Origin: Bradyrhizobium sp. CB82
GTDB taxonomy: Bacteria; Pseudomonadota; Alphaproteobacteria; Rhizobiales; Xanthobacteraceae
Length of the DNA stretch: 64,000 nucleotides
NCBI RefSeq assembly: GCF_029714405.1
Contig: NZ_CP121650.1
Location: 3,353,001-3,417,000, forward strand
Direction of reading: 5' to 3'
The notes under the pieces were generated by a model that saw nothing but the letters and a program-made list of their open reading frames with translations, was not told the DNA's origin and made no database searches. The translations under genes were made by a program, and so were the position numbers. How positions within the stretch are numbered: the first letter of the stretch is position 1; the number at the start of each line of letters is the position of its first letter. Shown here piece after piece: positions 34,426 to 43,077 of this stretch.

Positions 34426-37400
34426 ATGCCGCCAATGGCGCGACAGGCTGCCGCTGGATTTTGGTCGCGAGCCCGCGCCTTGGTGTTGACCTCGGTGCCG
34501 GGCTCGCGCCGTCATGTCCACGCGCTGTCCGCACTGGCCGCCTGCCTGTTGGTGGGCCTGGCTTCGCCCGCGCGTGCCGATCCGGTACGGGGTGAGGCGA
34601 CATTCTCGGCCGGCGGCGGCTTTGCGCGCCTCGTCATCAAGCTCGGCGAAGACGTTCCCTCCGAGGTGACGACCGCCGGCTCGATCCTGATCATCCGCTT
34701 CGAGCGACCGGTCGATGTACCGGTCGACCGCATCCCGGAAGGTGCACCCGACTACGTCAACTCCGCGCGGCGTGATCCCGACGGCGGGGCGATCCGCCTG
34801 TCGCTGGCGCGCCGCGTTACCGTCAACACCATGAATGCCGGCGAGCGGACGTTCGTCGACCTTCTGCCCGAGGGCTGGAAGGGCGCGCCGCCGAGCCTGC
34901 CGATGGACGTGGTGAAGGAACTCGCCGATCGCGCGCGCGCCGCCGAGCGCGCGCTGCGCGTCCAGCGCGTGGCCGCCGAGACCAAGAAGCGCCCGCCGAT
35001 CCGCGTCCGCGCCTCGGTGCAGCCGACCTTCGTGCGCTTCGTCTTCGAGATGCCCGACGGCGTCGGCGTCTCCTCGGTGCTCAACGAGCAGAAGCTGACG
35101 CTCGCCTTCAACGCCAATCTCAACTTCGATCTCGCCGACGCGGTCGTTGCGGCCCCGCCGAACGTGGCCTCGATCAAGCAGAAGGCCGACATCGACCAGA
35201 CCAATGTCGAGATCGCGCTGATCGGTGAGGCCGATGTGCACTCCTTCCGCGACGACAAGAACTATGTCGTCGACGTCGCCTTCCAGCCGGACAAGTACAA
35301 GGCCGCAGCAACGGCCGAGCAGGTCCTGGCGCCGGCAAAGCCGGCCGCAGAGCACGGACCGCGCGCGGCCGCCGAGCAGAGGGAGAAGCCGCGCGAGATC
35401 TCGCCGCCGACCTCCGAGACCATCGCGCGCGAGGCGAAGATCGAGGTGAAGCCTGAGGCCGCGGCCGCGCCGCCGGCTGCCGAGGTGCCGAAACCCGCGC
35501 CGGTGCAGGCCGCGCAAGAGCCTGTCGCTGCTGTAGCCGCGCGTCCGGTCGAGGGGCCAAAAACGGCACCACCGGCCGCAGAGGCGCCGGCTACCGCGCC
35601 AAAGCCGGTAGCACCGATGGTCGCCGAGGCGCCGAAGGAGACGGTGAAGGAGGCCGCGAAGGAGCCGGTCAAGGACGCGAAGGACACTGCGAAAGCCGCA
35701 CCGGTCGAGGCGCCGGCCCCGGTCGTTTCGCAGGACGCCACGCCGAGCGTCGATGTCCGCCGCGACAGCGACGGCCTGCGCGTGACGTTCCCGCTCTCGG
35801 TCGCAACACCCGCCGCCGCGTTTCGCCGCGGCGACACCGTCTGGCTGGTATTCGATACGCCGAAGCCGGTCGACGTTGAGCCGATCCGTGCCAAGGGCGG
35901 CGCGATGATCGGCGAGGTCAGCCGCAAGCCGCTCGACAAGGGCCAGGCCATCCGCATCCGCCTCAACCGGCCGCTGGTCTATTCGCTGTCGAGCGAGGAG
36001 AGCGGCAAGGAGACCAACTGGCTCCTGACGCTTGCCGACAAGATCCAGGCGACGCCGCTACCGTTGATGATGATGCGCAACATCACCGATCCGGCGCTCG
36101 CCAATATCGCGATCCCGTTCGCCAATCCGGGGATGCTGCACAAGCTGACCGATCCCGACGCCGGCGACACGCTCTACGTCGTCACTGCGCCGCGGCCGGT
36201 CCGCGGCTTCATCAAGCGGCAGGACCTGGTCGATCTCTCGCTGCTCGAATCCGCGCACGGCATCGCCATTCGTCCGAACTCCGACGAGGTTGGCGTCGAG
36301 GTGGGCCAGGACAAGGTCATCCTCGGCAAGAAGGGTGGGTTGACGCTGTCGCCGGTCGACGTCTCCGCCGAACGCGCGCCGACCGCGGTGCGGCCGATAT
36401 TCAACATCGAGGAATGGCGCAAGGGCCAGTCCGAACTGTTCATGAACCGGCAGAGCGCGCTGGTGGCCGCGATCGCGGCGGTCGAGCCGGCGCAGCGCTC
36501 GATTCCGCGGCTTGACCTCGCGCATTTCTACATGTCGCGCGCCATGTATCACGAGGCCAAGGCGATCACCGACGTCATGCTGACCGATCCCCTCAACAAG
36601 GAGGAATCGTCGGCGCTGATCTTGCACGCGATCTCGAGCATCCTGATCGGCCGGCCGGGGCAGGGGCTGAAGGATCTCGCCAACCCCGTGATCGGCAACA
36701 GCCATGACTCGCAGCTCTGGAAGGCGCTCGCCTATGCGCGACAGGGCAAATGGGCCGATGCGCGCGAAAAATTCAAGAACGTCGAGTTCGCCATCGCCTC
36801 GCTGCCGCTCGACATCCAGCGCATCGTGACGATGGATGCGATGCGGGCCTCGCTCGAGGTGAAGGACTATGCCGGCGCCTCCAAGCGGCGCAGCGAGCTC
36901 GAAGTCGTCGGCGTCCCGCCGGACATGGCACCGTCTTTCGCGGTGCTGCGCGGCCGGCTCGCCGAAGCGCTCGGCCACGACAAGGACGCGCTCGACGACT
37001 ACACATTCGCGGTCGCTTCGGACGACCGGCCGGCGGCGGCCGAAGCCAAGCAACTGGAGGTCGCGCTTCGTCAGAAACGCGACGAGATCACCAAGGACGA
37101 CGCGCTGCGCGAGCTGGAGACGCTGGCGATGACCTGGCGCGGCGATGCCATCGAGGTGAAGACGCTCCAGATGCTGGCGCGGATGCACGCCGACATGGGG
37201 CGCTACCGGGATGCGCTCGCGGCGGCGCGCACCGCGACCAAGCTCCAGCCGAATGCGGACGCCTCGCGCCAGGCGCAGGACCTCGCGCAGGAGCTGTTCG
37301 CGCAGATATTCTTGAGCTCCAAGGGCGACGATCTTCCGCCGATCGAGGCGCTCGGGATGTTCTACGAGTTCCGCGAGCTGACGCCGATCGGCCGGCGCGG

Positions 37401-38181
37401 CGACGAGCTGATCCGCAAGCTTGCCGATCGCCTGGCGTCCATAGACCTGCTCGACCAGGCCGCCGAGCTCCTGCAATACCAGGTCGACCACCGCCTCGAA
37501 GGCGCCGCGCGCGCGCAGGTCGCCGCCCGCCTTGCGATGGTCTATCTCGCCAACCGCAAGCCCGACATGGCGATCTCGGCGCTGCGCGCGAGCCGCATCA
37601 GCGACCTCTCCGGCGAATTGCGCCAGCAGCGTCTACTGCTCGAGGCGCGCGCGCAGAGCGACGTCGGCCGCCACGACCTCGCGCTCGACATCGTCTCCAA
37701 CGTCGCCGGCCGCGAGGCCATCCGCCTGCGCTCCGACATCTTCTGGGCGGCGCGGCGCTGGCGCGAATCCGCCGAGCAGATCGAGCTCTATTACGGTGAG
37801 CGTTTTCGCGACTTCAAGCCGCTCAACGCGGTCGAGAAGAGCGACGTGATCCGCGCCGCCGTCGGCTACGCGCTCGCCGACGATGCGATCGGGCTGTCGC
37901 GCTTCCGCGAGAAATACGCGCCCTTGATGAGCGAGAGCTCCGACCGGCTCGCCTTCGACATTGCGAGCAAGCCGGCAGCCGCCTCCAGCGCCGAATTCGC
38001 CGAGATCGCAAAACTCGCTGCCAGCGTCGACACGCTCGAGGGCTTCCTGCGCGAGATGAAGCAGCGCTTCCCGGACGCCACCGCCCGCGCGCCCATGCTG
38101 CCGCAGGCCAAGGACGACACCGAGCACACCGGCTCGCTGCCTGCGATCCCGCCCGTGAGGCAGATCAAGATGACCCGCTAG
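34426..38181 (+). CDS. Large exported TPR protein in the flagellar cluster
   Basis: 1251 aa. Signal peptide with cleavage after PARA (residue 51). Residues about 55-280: two AMIN-like beta modules (FARLVIKLGEDVPSEVTTAG; ASVQPTFVRFVFEMPDGVGV). About 285-450: Ala/Pro/Lys-rich linker. About 450-640: further beta domain (FRRGDTVWLVFDTPKPVDVE). About 690-1200: helical TPR-like repeats (ARQGKWADAREKFKNVEFAI; ADMGRYRDALAAARTATKLQ). It lies beside fliO-fliP with a CtrA-like box upstream, so a periplasmic role in flagellar assembly, positioning or energisation is plausible, but no homologue of known function is recognised. Confidence 0.85.
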   Translation: MPPMARQAAAGFWSRARALVLTSVPGSRRHVHALSALAACLLVGLASPARADPVRGEATFSAGGGFARLVIKLGEDVPSEVTTAGSILIIRFERPVDVPVDRIPEGAPDYVNSARRDPDGGAIRLSLARRVTVNTMNAGERTFVDLLPEGWKGAPPSLPMDVVKELADRARAAERALRVQRVAAETKKRPPIRVRASVQPTFVRFVFEMPDGVGVSSVLNEQKLTLAFNANLNFDLADAVVAAPPNVASIKQKADIDQTNVEIALIGEADVHSFRDDKNYVVDVAFQPDKYKAAATAEQVLAPAKPAAEHGPRAAAEQREKPREISPPTSETIAREAKIEVKPEAAAAPPAAEVPKPAPVQAAQEPVAAVAARPVEGPKTAPPAAEAPATAPKPVAPMVAEAPKETVKEAAKEPVKDAKDTAKAAPVEAPAPVVSQDATPSVDVRRDSDGLRVTFPLSVATPAAAFRRGDTVWLVFDTPKPVDVEPIRAKGGAMIGEVSRKPLDKGQAIRIRLNRPLVYSLSSEESGKETNWLLTLADKIQATPLPLMMMRNITDPALANIAIPFANPGMLHKLTDPDAGDTLYVVTAPRPVRGFIKRQDLVDLSLLESAHGIAIRPNSDEVGVEVGQDKVILGKKGGLTLSPVDVSAERAPTAVRPIFNIEEWRKGQSELFMNRQSALVAAIAAVEPAQRSIPRLDLAHFYMSRAMYHEAKAITDVMLTDPLNKEESSALILHAISSILIGRPGQGLKDLANPVIGNSHDSQLWKALAYARQGKWADAREKFKNVEFAIASLPLDIQRIVTMDAMRASLEVKDYAGASKRRSELEVVGVPPDMAPSFAVLRGRLAEALGHDKDALDDYTFAVASDDRPAAAEAKQLEVALRQKRDEITKDDALRELETLAMTWRGDAIEVKTLQMLARMHADMGRYRDALAAARTATKLQPNADASRQAQDLAQELFAQIFLSSKGDDLPPIEALGMFYEFRELTPIGRRGDELIRKLADRLASIDLLDQAAELLQYQVDHRLEGAARAQVAARLAMVYLANRKPDMAISALRASRISDLSGELRQQRLLLEARAQSDVGRHDLALDIVSNVAGREAIRLRSDIFWAARRWRESAEQIELYYGERFRDFKPLNAVEKSDVIRAAVGYALADDAIGLSRFREKYAPLMSESSDRLAFDIASKPAAASSAEFAEIAKLAASVDTLEGFLREMKQRFPDATARAPMLPQAKDDTEHTGSLPAIPPVRQIKMTR

Positions 38182-38287
38182 GCTCTCTGCTACCTTCGGC
38201 CTCTCGACAGTTGCTCCATGAGGCGGCAACTTGCCAATCAAGGCGCAGCGTATCCGGATCGAGCGCCGGTGCCCGGAGAGCGATGAG

Positions 38288-38524
38288 ATGAGCAAGCCCG
38301 TCAAGTCCGAAGCCGAACTGATTGCCATGGCGAAAGCCGAATTGAAGGTCCATGCCGATTGTTCGGACGGTATGAAGATCATCATTCTCCGCGATGGCGA
38401 AAGCTGGGAATTCCGCGACGAATCTGACCAAGCCACCATCAATAAGCCCGGCTACCCCGAATGCGTCGCCATGCTCGTGCAGATCGGCGATCACCTCAGC
38501 AAGCAGTATGACGTGAACGGCTAA
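38288..38524 (+). CDS. Small conserved protein of unknown function, 78 aa
   Basis: ATG 38288 chosen by GGAGAG eight bases upstream; the frame is open to 38231. MSKPVKSEAELIAMAKAELK, a central DGMKIIILRDGESWEFRDES and a C-terminal CVAMLVQIGDHLSKQYDVN. A short alpha-beta-alpha protein without signal peptide. Unknown family. 106 bp after the TPR gene and followed by a dispersed repeat that separates it from convergent fliP. Confidence 0.7.
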   Translation: MSKPVKSEAELIAMAKAELKVHADCSDGMKIIILRDGESWEFRDESDQATINKPGYPECVAMLVQIGDHLSKQYDVNG

Positions 38525-38526
38525 AG

Positions 38527-38619
38527 CATGATCCGGAAAAGTGCGAAGCGGTTTTCCGAAAAGATCATGCGCAAACAACAACCTAAAGCGCGATGACGAT
38601 TCATCTCATCGCGCTTTAG
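38527..38619. repeat. Dispersed repeat, GCATGATCCGG family, copy 1
   Basis: Two modules. GCATGATCCGGAAAA ... TTTTCCGAAAAGATCATGC is an inverted repeat (38527-38570). After GCAAACAACAA follows a second hairpin, CTAAAGCGCGATGA ... TCATCGCGCTTTAG (38583-38619). Lies between convergent genes, so a bidirectional terminator role is likely. Copy 2 is at 52871-53020. Confidence 0.8.
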
Positions 38620-38638
38620 GCGGCCGCACACCGGCGCG

Positions 38639-39394
38639 TCACCCCCCATAGCTCTGCACCAGGCTTCCCGCCACCAGCGACCAGCCGTCCACCAGCACGA
38701 AGAAGATCAGCTTGAACGGCAGCGACACCACCGCCGGCGGCAGCATCATCATGCCCATCGACATCAGGACGGAGGCGACGACGAGGTCGATGATCAGAAA
38801 GGGCAGGAACAGGAGGAAGCCGATCTCGAAGGCACGCTTCAGCTCCGAGATCATGAACGAGGGGATGAGGATGCGGAGTGCGAGCTCGTCGGGGGTTGCC
38901 GGCGGCGGCTCGCCGGAGAGGTCCATGAAGAGTTTCAGATCCTTCTCGCGCACGTTCTTCTGCATGAAGCCACGCAGAGGGACTGAGGCGCGCTCGAGAG
39001 CGTCCTCGACGCTGATCTGATTCGCGATCAGCGGCTTGATGCCGTCGTCATAGGATCTTTGCAGCACCGGTCCCATCACAAAGAAGGTGAGGAACATCGC
39101 CAGCGCGATGATCACCGAGTTCGGCGGCGCGGTCGCGGTCCCCATGGCAGTGCGCAGCAGCGACAACACGACCACGATGCGCGTGAACGACGTCATCATG
39201 ATCAGGATCGACGGCGCGATCGACAACACCGTGAGCAGCGCGATCAGCTGGATGGCGCGCTCGGTGACGCCCCCACCGCCCTGACCGCCGAGATTGATGC
39301 TGATGTCCTGCGCATGCGCAGGCGCCGCCAGGAGAGCGGCGCCGATCATGACAGGAAGGAAAAAAACTCTACGCGGGAAGGCCAGGCGTCTCAC
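38639..39394 (-). CDS. fliP: Flagellar export gate protein FliP
   Basis: 251 aa, family length. Cleavable signal (1-28, ending AAPAHA), then the FliP core: LTVLSIAPSILIMMTSFTRI, VVVLSLLRTAMGTATAPPNS, and LPFLIIDLVVASVLMSMGMM, MLPPAVVSLPFKLIFFVLVD. Part of the FliPQR export gate in the MS ring. The GTG start at 39394 overlaps the fliO stop by 4 bp (GTGA), which implies coupled translation. Confidence 0.97.
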   Translation of the reverse strand: MRRLAFPRRVFFLPVMIGAALLAAPAHAQDISINLGGQGGGGVTERAIQLIALLTVLSIAPSILIMMTSFTRIVVVLSLLRTAMGTATAPPNSVIIALAMFLTFFVMGPVLQRSYDDGIKPLIANQISVEDALERASVPLRGFMQKNVREKDLKLFMDLSGEPPPATPDELALRILIPSFMISELKRAFEIGFLLFLPFLIIDLVVASVLMSMGMMMLPPAVVSLPFKLIFFVLVDGWSLVAGSLVQSYGG

Positions 39395-40335
39395 GAAGGC
39401 GGCTTCGGACGGCCGAGCAGGGAGGCCATCTCGTCTTCGAGATTTTCAAAGCTCGTCTTTGCGGGCGCGGCCGGGGGAGGCGGCTCGTTGCGCGACGGGC
39501 GCACTGCGGGTGCGGGCGGCTCGGGAGCAACGGGAGGCGCGACCGATTCGCCGGCGGGCCGGCGCAGGGCGGCTTCGAGCCGCTGCGCCATCTCGGCGAG
39601 ATTCTGTTCGGCGCTCGAGGGTGCGGCCGGCGGCGGAGATGCGGCCGGGGCGGAAGGCGCCGGGGGAGGCGGCGGCGCGGCGGCGCGCTCGGCACGCACC
39701 GGCGGGATCTTCGCCGGCTCGCTCTGGCGCGGCGGACGCGGCATCATCGGCTCGCTGCGTGGGATGCGCGGCGGCATCGGCTCGGGCCTCACCTGTGGCT
39801 CGCGCTCGGGGCGCGGCGCGATCGGCTCGGCGGTGAAGCCGGCGAGCGGATCGCTGCGGCGCTCGGCCAGCGCAGGCGCGGGCCGGCGCACTTCATCGGC
39901 GAAGGAGGGGCGCGCAGGCCGCGGCGGCGGCTCGGTCATTTGCGGCTCGGGCAGGTCGAGCAATTCGGGGCGCGGCGAGGGCTCATCCCAAGCGGCAGGT
40001 TCGGGCATTGGGGCGAGGCGCGGCGGCTCGGCATTCCCGGACCGTTGCGGCAACTGATCGCGACTCGGGGCCGCGCGCACGATGTTGGGCTCGACGACGA
40101 TGTCGGTCGGGCCGCCGATCATGAGGAGATGTTCGACATTGTCGCGCCGGACCAGCACCAGGCGGCGGCGGCCATCCACAGCGGCAGCGTCGATCACGGC
40201 AAGCCGTGGCATCCGGCCGCGCTGCGTGTTGGCGCCCAGCCGGTTCGTGGCGAATCGGCGAACCAACCACGCGGCCAAGCCGATCAGCGCCAGAACGACG
40301 ATGAACGCTAAGATAAAGGTCAAAGGGCCTTGCAT
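39391..40335 (-). CDS. fliO: FliO-like flagellar biosynthetic protein
   Basis: 314 aa from ATG 40335. One N-terminal membrane helix (LTFILAFIVVLALIGLAAWL) and a FliO core (NTQRGRMPRLAVIDAAAVDG, RRRLVLVRRDNVEHLLMIGG, PTDIVVEPNIV), followed by about 200 residues rich in Pro/Arg/Ala/Glu. The long proline-rich tail is absent in enteric FliO (about 100 aa). FliO aids FliP ring assembly. Overlaps fliP. Confidence 0.88.
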   Translation of the reverse strand: MQGPLTFILAFIVVLALIGLAAWLVRRFATNRLGANTQRGRMPRLAVIDAAAVDGRRRLVLVRRDNVEHLLMIGGPTDIVVEPNIVRAAPSRDQLPQRSGNAEPPRLAPMPEPAAWDEPSPRPELLDLPEPQMTEPPPRPARPSFADEVRRPAPALAERRSDPLAGFTAEPIAPRPEREPQVRPEPMPPRIPRSEPMMPRPPRQSEPAKIPPVRAERAAAPPPPPAPSAPAASPPPAAPSSAEQNLAEMAQRLEAALRRPAGESVAPPVAPEPPAPAVRPSRNEPPPPAAPAKTSFENLEDEMASLLGRPKPPS

Positions 40336-40610
40336 GCTTGTCCCCGGCAAATGGCGCTTGTCTCATGCGGCCAATGGTCGAAATCCATCCCGACCACCAG
40401 CCCGCGACGCCCCAGAAGTTCGATCCCTTAACACCCAACGGCAAGTTCTGCCGTCCCCGGGTTCTTAATAACCTATGAATCGTCCGATCCAAAATGACTT
40501 CTTGGGAATAGTTCCGGAGCCAAGCGATTGGGTTAACGAGTGTTTTGGAGGCGTAGAATCACGGGCGCGAAACCGGCGCGTCTCAAGGAGGGACACCTGC
40601 CGCTAGCATC

Positions 40611-40629
40611 TTAACCAGCCGTTAACCAT
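40611..40629 (+). promoter_or_regulatory. CtrA-like box upstream of flgB
   Basis: TTAACCAGCCGTTAACCAT, a perfect TTAA-N7-TTAACCAT, 57 bp before the flgB ATG. A further GGTTAAC half-site lies at 40531. The 40336-40686 region between fliO and flgB contains no gene. Confidence 0.65.
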
Positions 40630-40686
40630 ACAGGCGGCAAATTCTGCCTAGCTCCGGGCCTGATCCGGGGCAAGGAGCCGCAAGCC

Positions 40687-41091
40687 ATGTCCATCAATGA
40701 CCTCCCGGTGCTCTCGGCGCTTCGCACCAAGATGCAGTGGCACCAGGAACGCCAGCGCGTCCTGTCCGAGAACGTCTCCAATTCCGACACGCCCCACTTC
40801 CGGCCGCGCGACCTTGTCGAGCCCAAGTTCGACAAGACCGGCGCGGTCACCGGCTCGATGGGGCCGCTCGCGATGGCCCGCACCAGTTCCGCGCACATGA
40901 CGCCGTCCGGCGCACCGTCGAGTTTCGACCAGAACAAGAATGCGGGCTTCGAAACCCGCCCTGCGGGCAATGCCGTCAATCTCGAGGAGGAGATGATGAA
41001 GTCCGCCTCGAACCAGATGGATTACGCGGCCGCGACCTCGCTCTACTCGAAAAGCCTGCATCTTCTGAAGACTGCGATCGGCAAGGGTTAA
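40687..41091 (+). CDS. flgB: Flagellar basal-body rod protein FlgB
   Basis: 134 aa. N-terminal MSINDLPVLSALRTKMQWHQ and ERQRVLSENVSNSDTPHFRP (typical A-x-N-(V/I)-(A/S)-N-x-(D/N)-T-P motif), C-terminal VNLEEEMMKSASNQMDYAAA with SLYSKSLHLLKTAIG. A proximal rod component. First gene of flgB-flgC-fliE-fliQ-fliR-flhB, 18 bp before flgC; the promoter region holds the best CtrA-like box in the window. Confidence 0.96.
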   Translation: MSINDLPVLSALRTKMQWHQERQRVLSENVSNSDTPHFRPRDLVEPKFDKTGAVTGSMGPLAMARTSSAHMTPSGAPSSFDQNKNAGFETRPAGNAVNLEEEMMKSASNQMDYAAATSLYSKSLHLLKTAIGKG

Positions 41092-41109
41092 AGCTAGCGG
41101 AGGCGCATC

Positions 41110-41535
41110 ATGGCCAATGACAGCAGCGACTTTGCCCGCTCGATGGCGATTGCGACCTCCGGCCTGCGTGCGCAGGCCGGGCGCATGCGGGTGATCTCGG
41201 AAAACATCGCGAACGCGGACTCGACCGCCCAGAGCGTCGGCGGCGATCCCTACCGCCGCAAGGTACCCACCTTCTCCTCCACGCTCGACCGCACGCTGGA
41301 CGCGCAGGTCGTCACCCTCGGCAAGATCAAGCCCGATCAGTCCGACTTCCGCGTCAAATACGAGCCGAACAATCCGGCCGCGGATGCGAGCGGCAACGTC
41401 AAATATCCGAACGTGAACTCGGTGGTCGAAATGACCGACATGCGCGACGCGCAGCGGTCCTATGAAGCCAATCTCAACATCATCAGTGCAACGCGCCGGA
41501 TGATCCAGCGCACGCTCGACATCCTCAAGGCCTGA
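41110..41535 (+). CDS. flgC: Flagellar basal-body rod protein FlgC
   Basis: 141 aa. SMAIATSGLRAQAGRMRVIS, ENIANADSTAQSVGGDPYRR, and C-terminal PNVNSVVEMTDMRDAQRSYE, ANLNIISATRRMIQRTLDIL: the complete FlgC profile at normal length. AGCGGAGG lies before the ATG. 17 bp before fliE. Confidence 0.97.
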   Translation: MANDSSDFARSMAIATSGLRAQAGRMRVISENIANADSTAQSVGGDPYRRKVPTFSSTLDRTLDAQVVTLGKIKPDQSDFRVKYEPNNPAADASGNVKYPNVNSVVEMTDMRDAQRSYEANLNIISATRRMIQRTLDILKA

Positions 41536-41552
41536 ACAGGAGGCTCAAAGCC

Positions 41553-41861
41553 ATGGCTTCACCGACGATTGCTGCCAACGCCTATGCCAGCCTCGCGCGC
41601 GTGCTCGAAAACAGCGCCGCCGGCAAGGGGTCGGAAACGAACGGCCCGTCCTTCGCCGCACTGCTCAAGGACTCCATCGGCAGCGTCATGGAATCAGGTC
41701 GCAAATCCGATGCGCAGACCGTGGCCATGGCGAGCGGCAAGGCCAACGTGATGGACGTGGTGACGGCGGTGGCCGAAACCGACGTCGCCGTCTCGACGCT
41801 GGTGTCGGTGCGCGACCGGGTGATCCAGTCCTACGAAGACATCATGAAGATGGCGATTTGA
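41553..41861 (+). CDS. fliE: Flagellar hook-basal body complex protein FliE
   Basis: 102 aa. FliE core FAALLKDSIGSVMESGRKSD, VMDVVTAVAETDVAVSTLVS, VRDRVIQSYEDIMKMAI. It joins the MS ring to the rod and is an early export substrate. AGGAGG lies 10 bp before the ATG. Followed by a palindromic repeat before fliQ. Confidence 0.95.
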   Translation: MASPTIAANAYASLARVLENSAAGKGSETNGPSFAALLKDSIGSVMESGRKSDAQTVAMASGKANVMDVVTAVAETDVAVSTLVSVRDRVIQSYEDIMKMAI

Positions 41862-41873
41862 TTCCTTGCACTT

Positions 41874-41952
41874 GTCATTGCGAGCGCAGCGAAGCAATCC
41901 AGAATCTTTCCGCGGATGCCTCTCTGGATTGCTTCGCTGCGCTCGCAATGAC
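41874..41952. repeat. REP-like palindromic element inside the flgB operon
   Basis: Perfect inverted repeat with 30-bp arms (41874-41903 and 41923-41952) around a 19-nt loop; arms begin GTCATTGCGAGCGCAGCG. The same family is at 48925 and 50352. Here it lies between fliE and fliQ, so transcription of fliQ-fliR-flhB must read through a very stable hairpin, or start downstream. The remaining 41953-42022 holds no clear promoter. Confidence 0.9.
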
Positions 41953-42022
41953 GGGGAGAGGGCGTCGCCCCACTCGCCGCCGCGTCGGCGGGGATGCGAG
42001 TTTCGTATAGAGGAATCGTGCA

Positions 42023-42286
42023 ATGACCGGACCTGAAACGCTTGACGTGGCGCGAGATGCGATCTGGACGATCGTGATCGTGTCGTCGCCGCTGATGGTG
42101 GTGGGGCTCGTGGTTGGTGTCGTGGTGTCGCTGTTCCAGGCGCTGACGCAGATCCAGGAGCAGACCCTGATCTACGTGCCGAAAATCCTCGCGATCTTCG
42201 CGACCATGCTGCTGGCGCTGCCATTCATGGCCGACGCGCTCCATTCCCACATGCTGCGGATCTCGTCGCGAATCATCGGCGGCTGA
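42023..42286 (+). CDS. fliQ: Flagellar export gate protein FliQ
   Basis: 87 aa, two membrane helices (AIWTIVIVSSPLMVVGLVVG; KILAIFATMLLALPFMADAL) and the family motif GVVVSLFQALTQIQEQTLIY. Part of FliPQR. 17 bp before fliR. Confidence 0.96.
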   Translation: MTGPETLDVARDAIWTIVIVSSPLMVVGLVVGVVVSLFQALTQIQEQTLIYVPKILAIFATMLLALPFMADALHSHMLRISSRIIGG

Positions 42287-42303
42287 GGCACAGTGCGTAA
42301 GCC

Positions 42304-43074
42304 ATGCGCATCGACATCTCGCTGCTGCCGGCGCTCGCCGCCGCCTTCATGCTCGCCTTCGCCCGGGTCGGCGCGATGGTGATGCTGCTGCCGGGGCTCG
42401 GCGAGACCAACATTCCGACGCGCATCAAACTGTCGATCGCGCTGCTGCTCACGCTGATCATTCTGCCGCTGCATCGGAGCGCCTACCACGTCGACATGGG
42501 CTCGATCGCCTCGCTCCTGGTTTTGATGCTGCATGAGATCGCGATCGGCATCGTGCTGGGGGCGACCGCACGCGTGACGCTCGCCGCCCTCCAGGTCGCC
42601 GGTGCGGTGATCGCGCAGCAGATGGGGCTCGGCTTCGTCACCTCGGTCGATCCGACGCAGGGCCAGCAGGGCGTGCTGGTCGGCAATTTCCTGACCATGC
42701 TGGGCGTGACGCTGCTGTTCGCGACCGACAGCCATCACCTCGTGATATCAGCGCTCAACGACAGCTATGCGATCTTCGCGCCGGGGGAGACGATGGCAAG
42801 CGGCGATGTCGCTTCGCTTGCGACGCGCGCCTTCGCGGCCGCGTTTCGGCTGGGCTTGCAGCTTTCCGGGCCGTTCCTGGTGTTCGGCCTCGTCTTCAAT
42901 ATCGGGCTCGGCGTGCTGGCACGGCTGATGCCGCAGATGCAGGTCTATTTCGTCGGCGTGCCGCTCTCGATCTTCGCCGGCTTCCTCGTGCTCGCCGTAG
43001 TGCTCGCGGCGATGATGGGCACCTTCCTCGACTATTTCATCGGTGTGATGCACCAGATGATGCCGCTCAGGTGA
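42304..43074 (+). CDS. fliR: Flagellar export gate protein FliR
   Basis: 256 aa with about six membrane helices. FliR features: ARVGAMVMLLPGLGETNIPT, RIKLSIALLLTLIILPL, GFVTSVDPTQGQQGVLVGNF, FNIGLGVLARLMPQMQVYFV, GVPLSIFAGFLVLAVVLAAM. Forms the gate with FliP and FliQ and contacts FlhB. 3 bp before flhB. Confidence 0.96.
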   Translation: MRIDISLLPALAAAFMLAFARVGAMVMLLPGLGETNIPTRIKLSIALLLTLIILPLHRSAYHVDMGSIASLLVLMLHEIAIGIVLGATARVTLAALQVAGAVIAQQMGLGFVTSVDPTQGQQGVLVGNFLTMLGVTLLFATDSHHLVISALNDSYAIFAPGETMASGDVASLATRAFAAAFRLGLQLSGPFLVFGLVFNIGLGVLARLMPQMQVYFVGVPLSIFAGFLVLAVVLAAMMGTFLDYFIGVMHQMMPLR

Positions 43075-43077
43075 TCC

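Noticed and set aside
38527..38619. Considered as a small RNA gene
   Set aside because: It has a second copy at 52871 and palindromic modules; a dispersed repeat explains it better.
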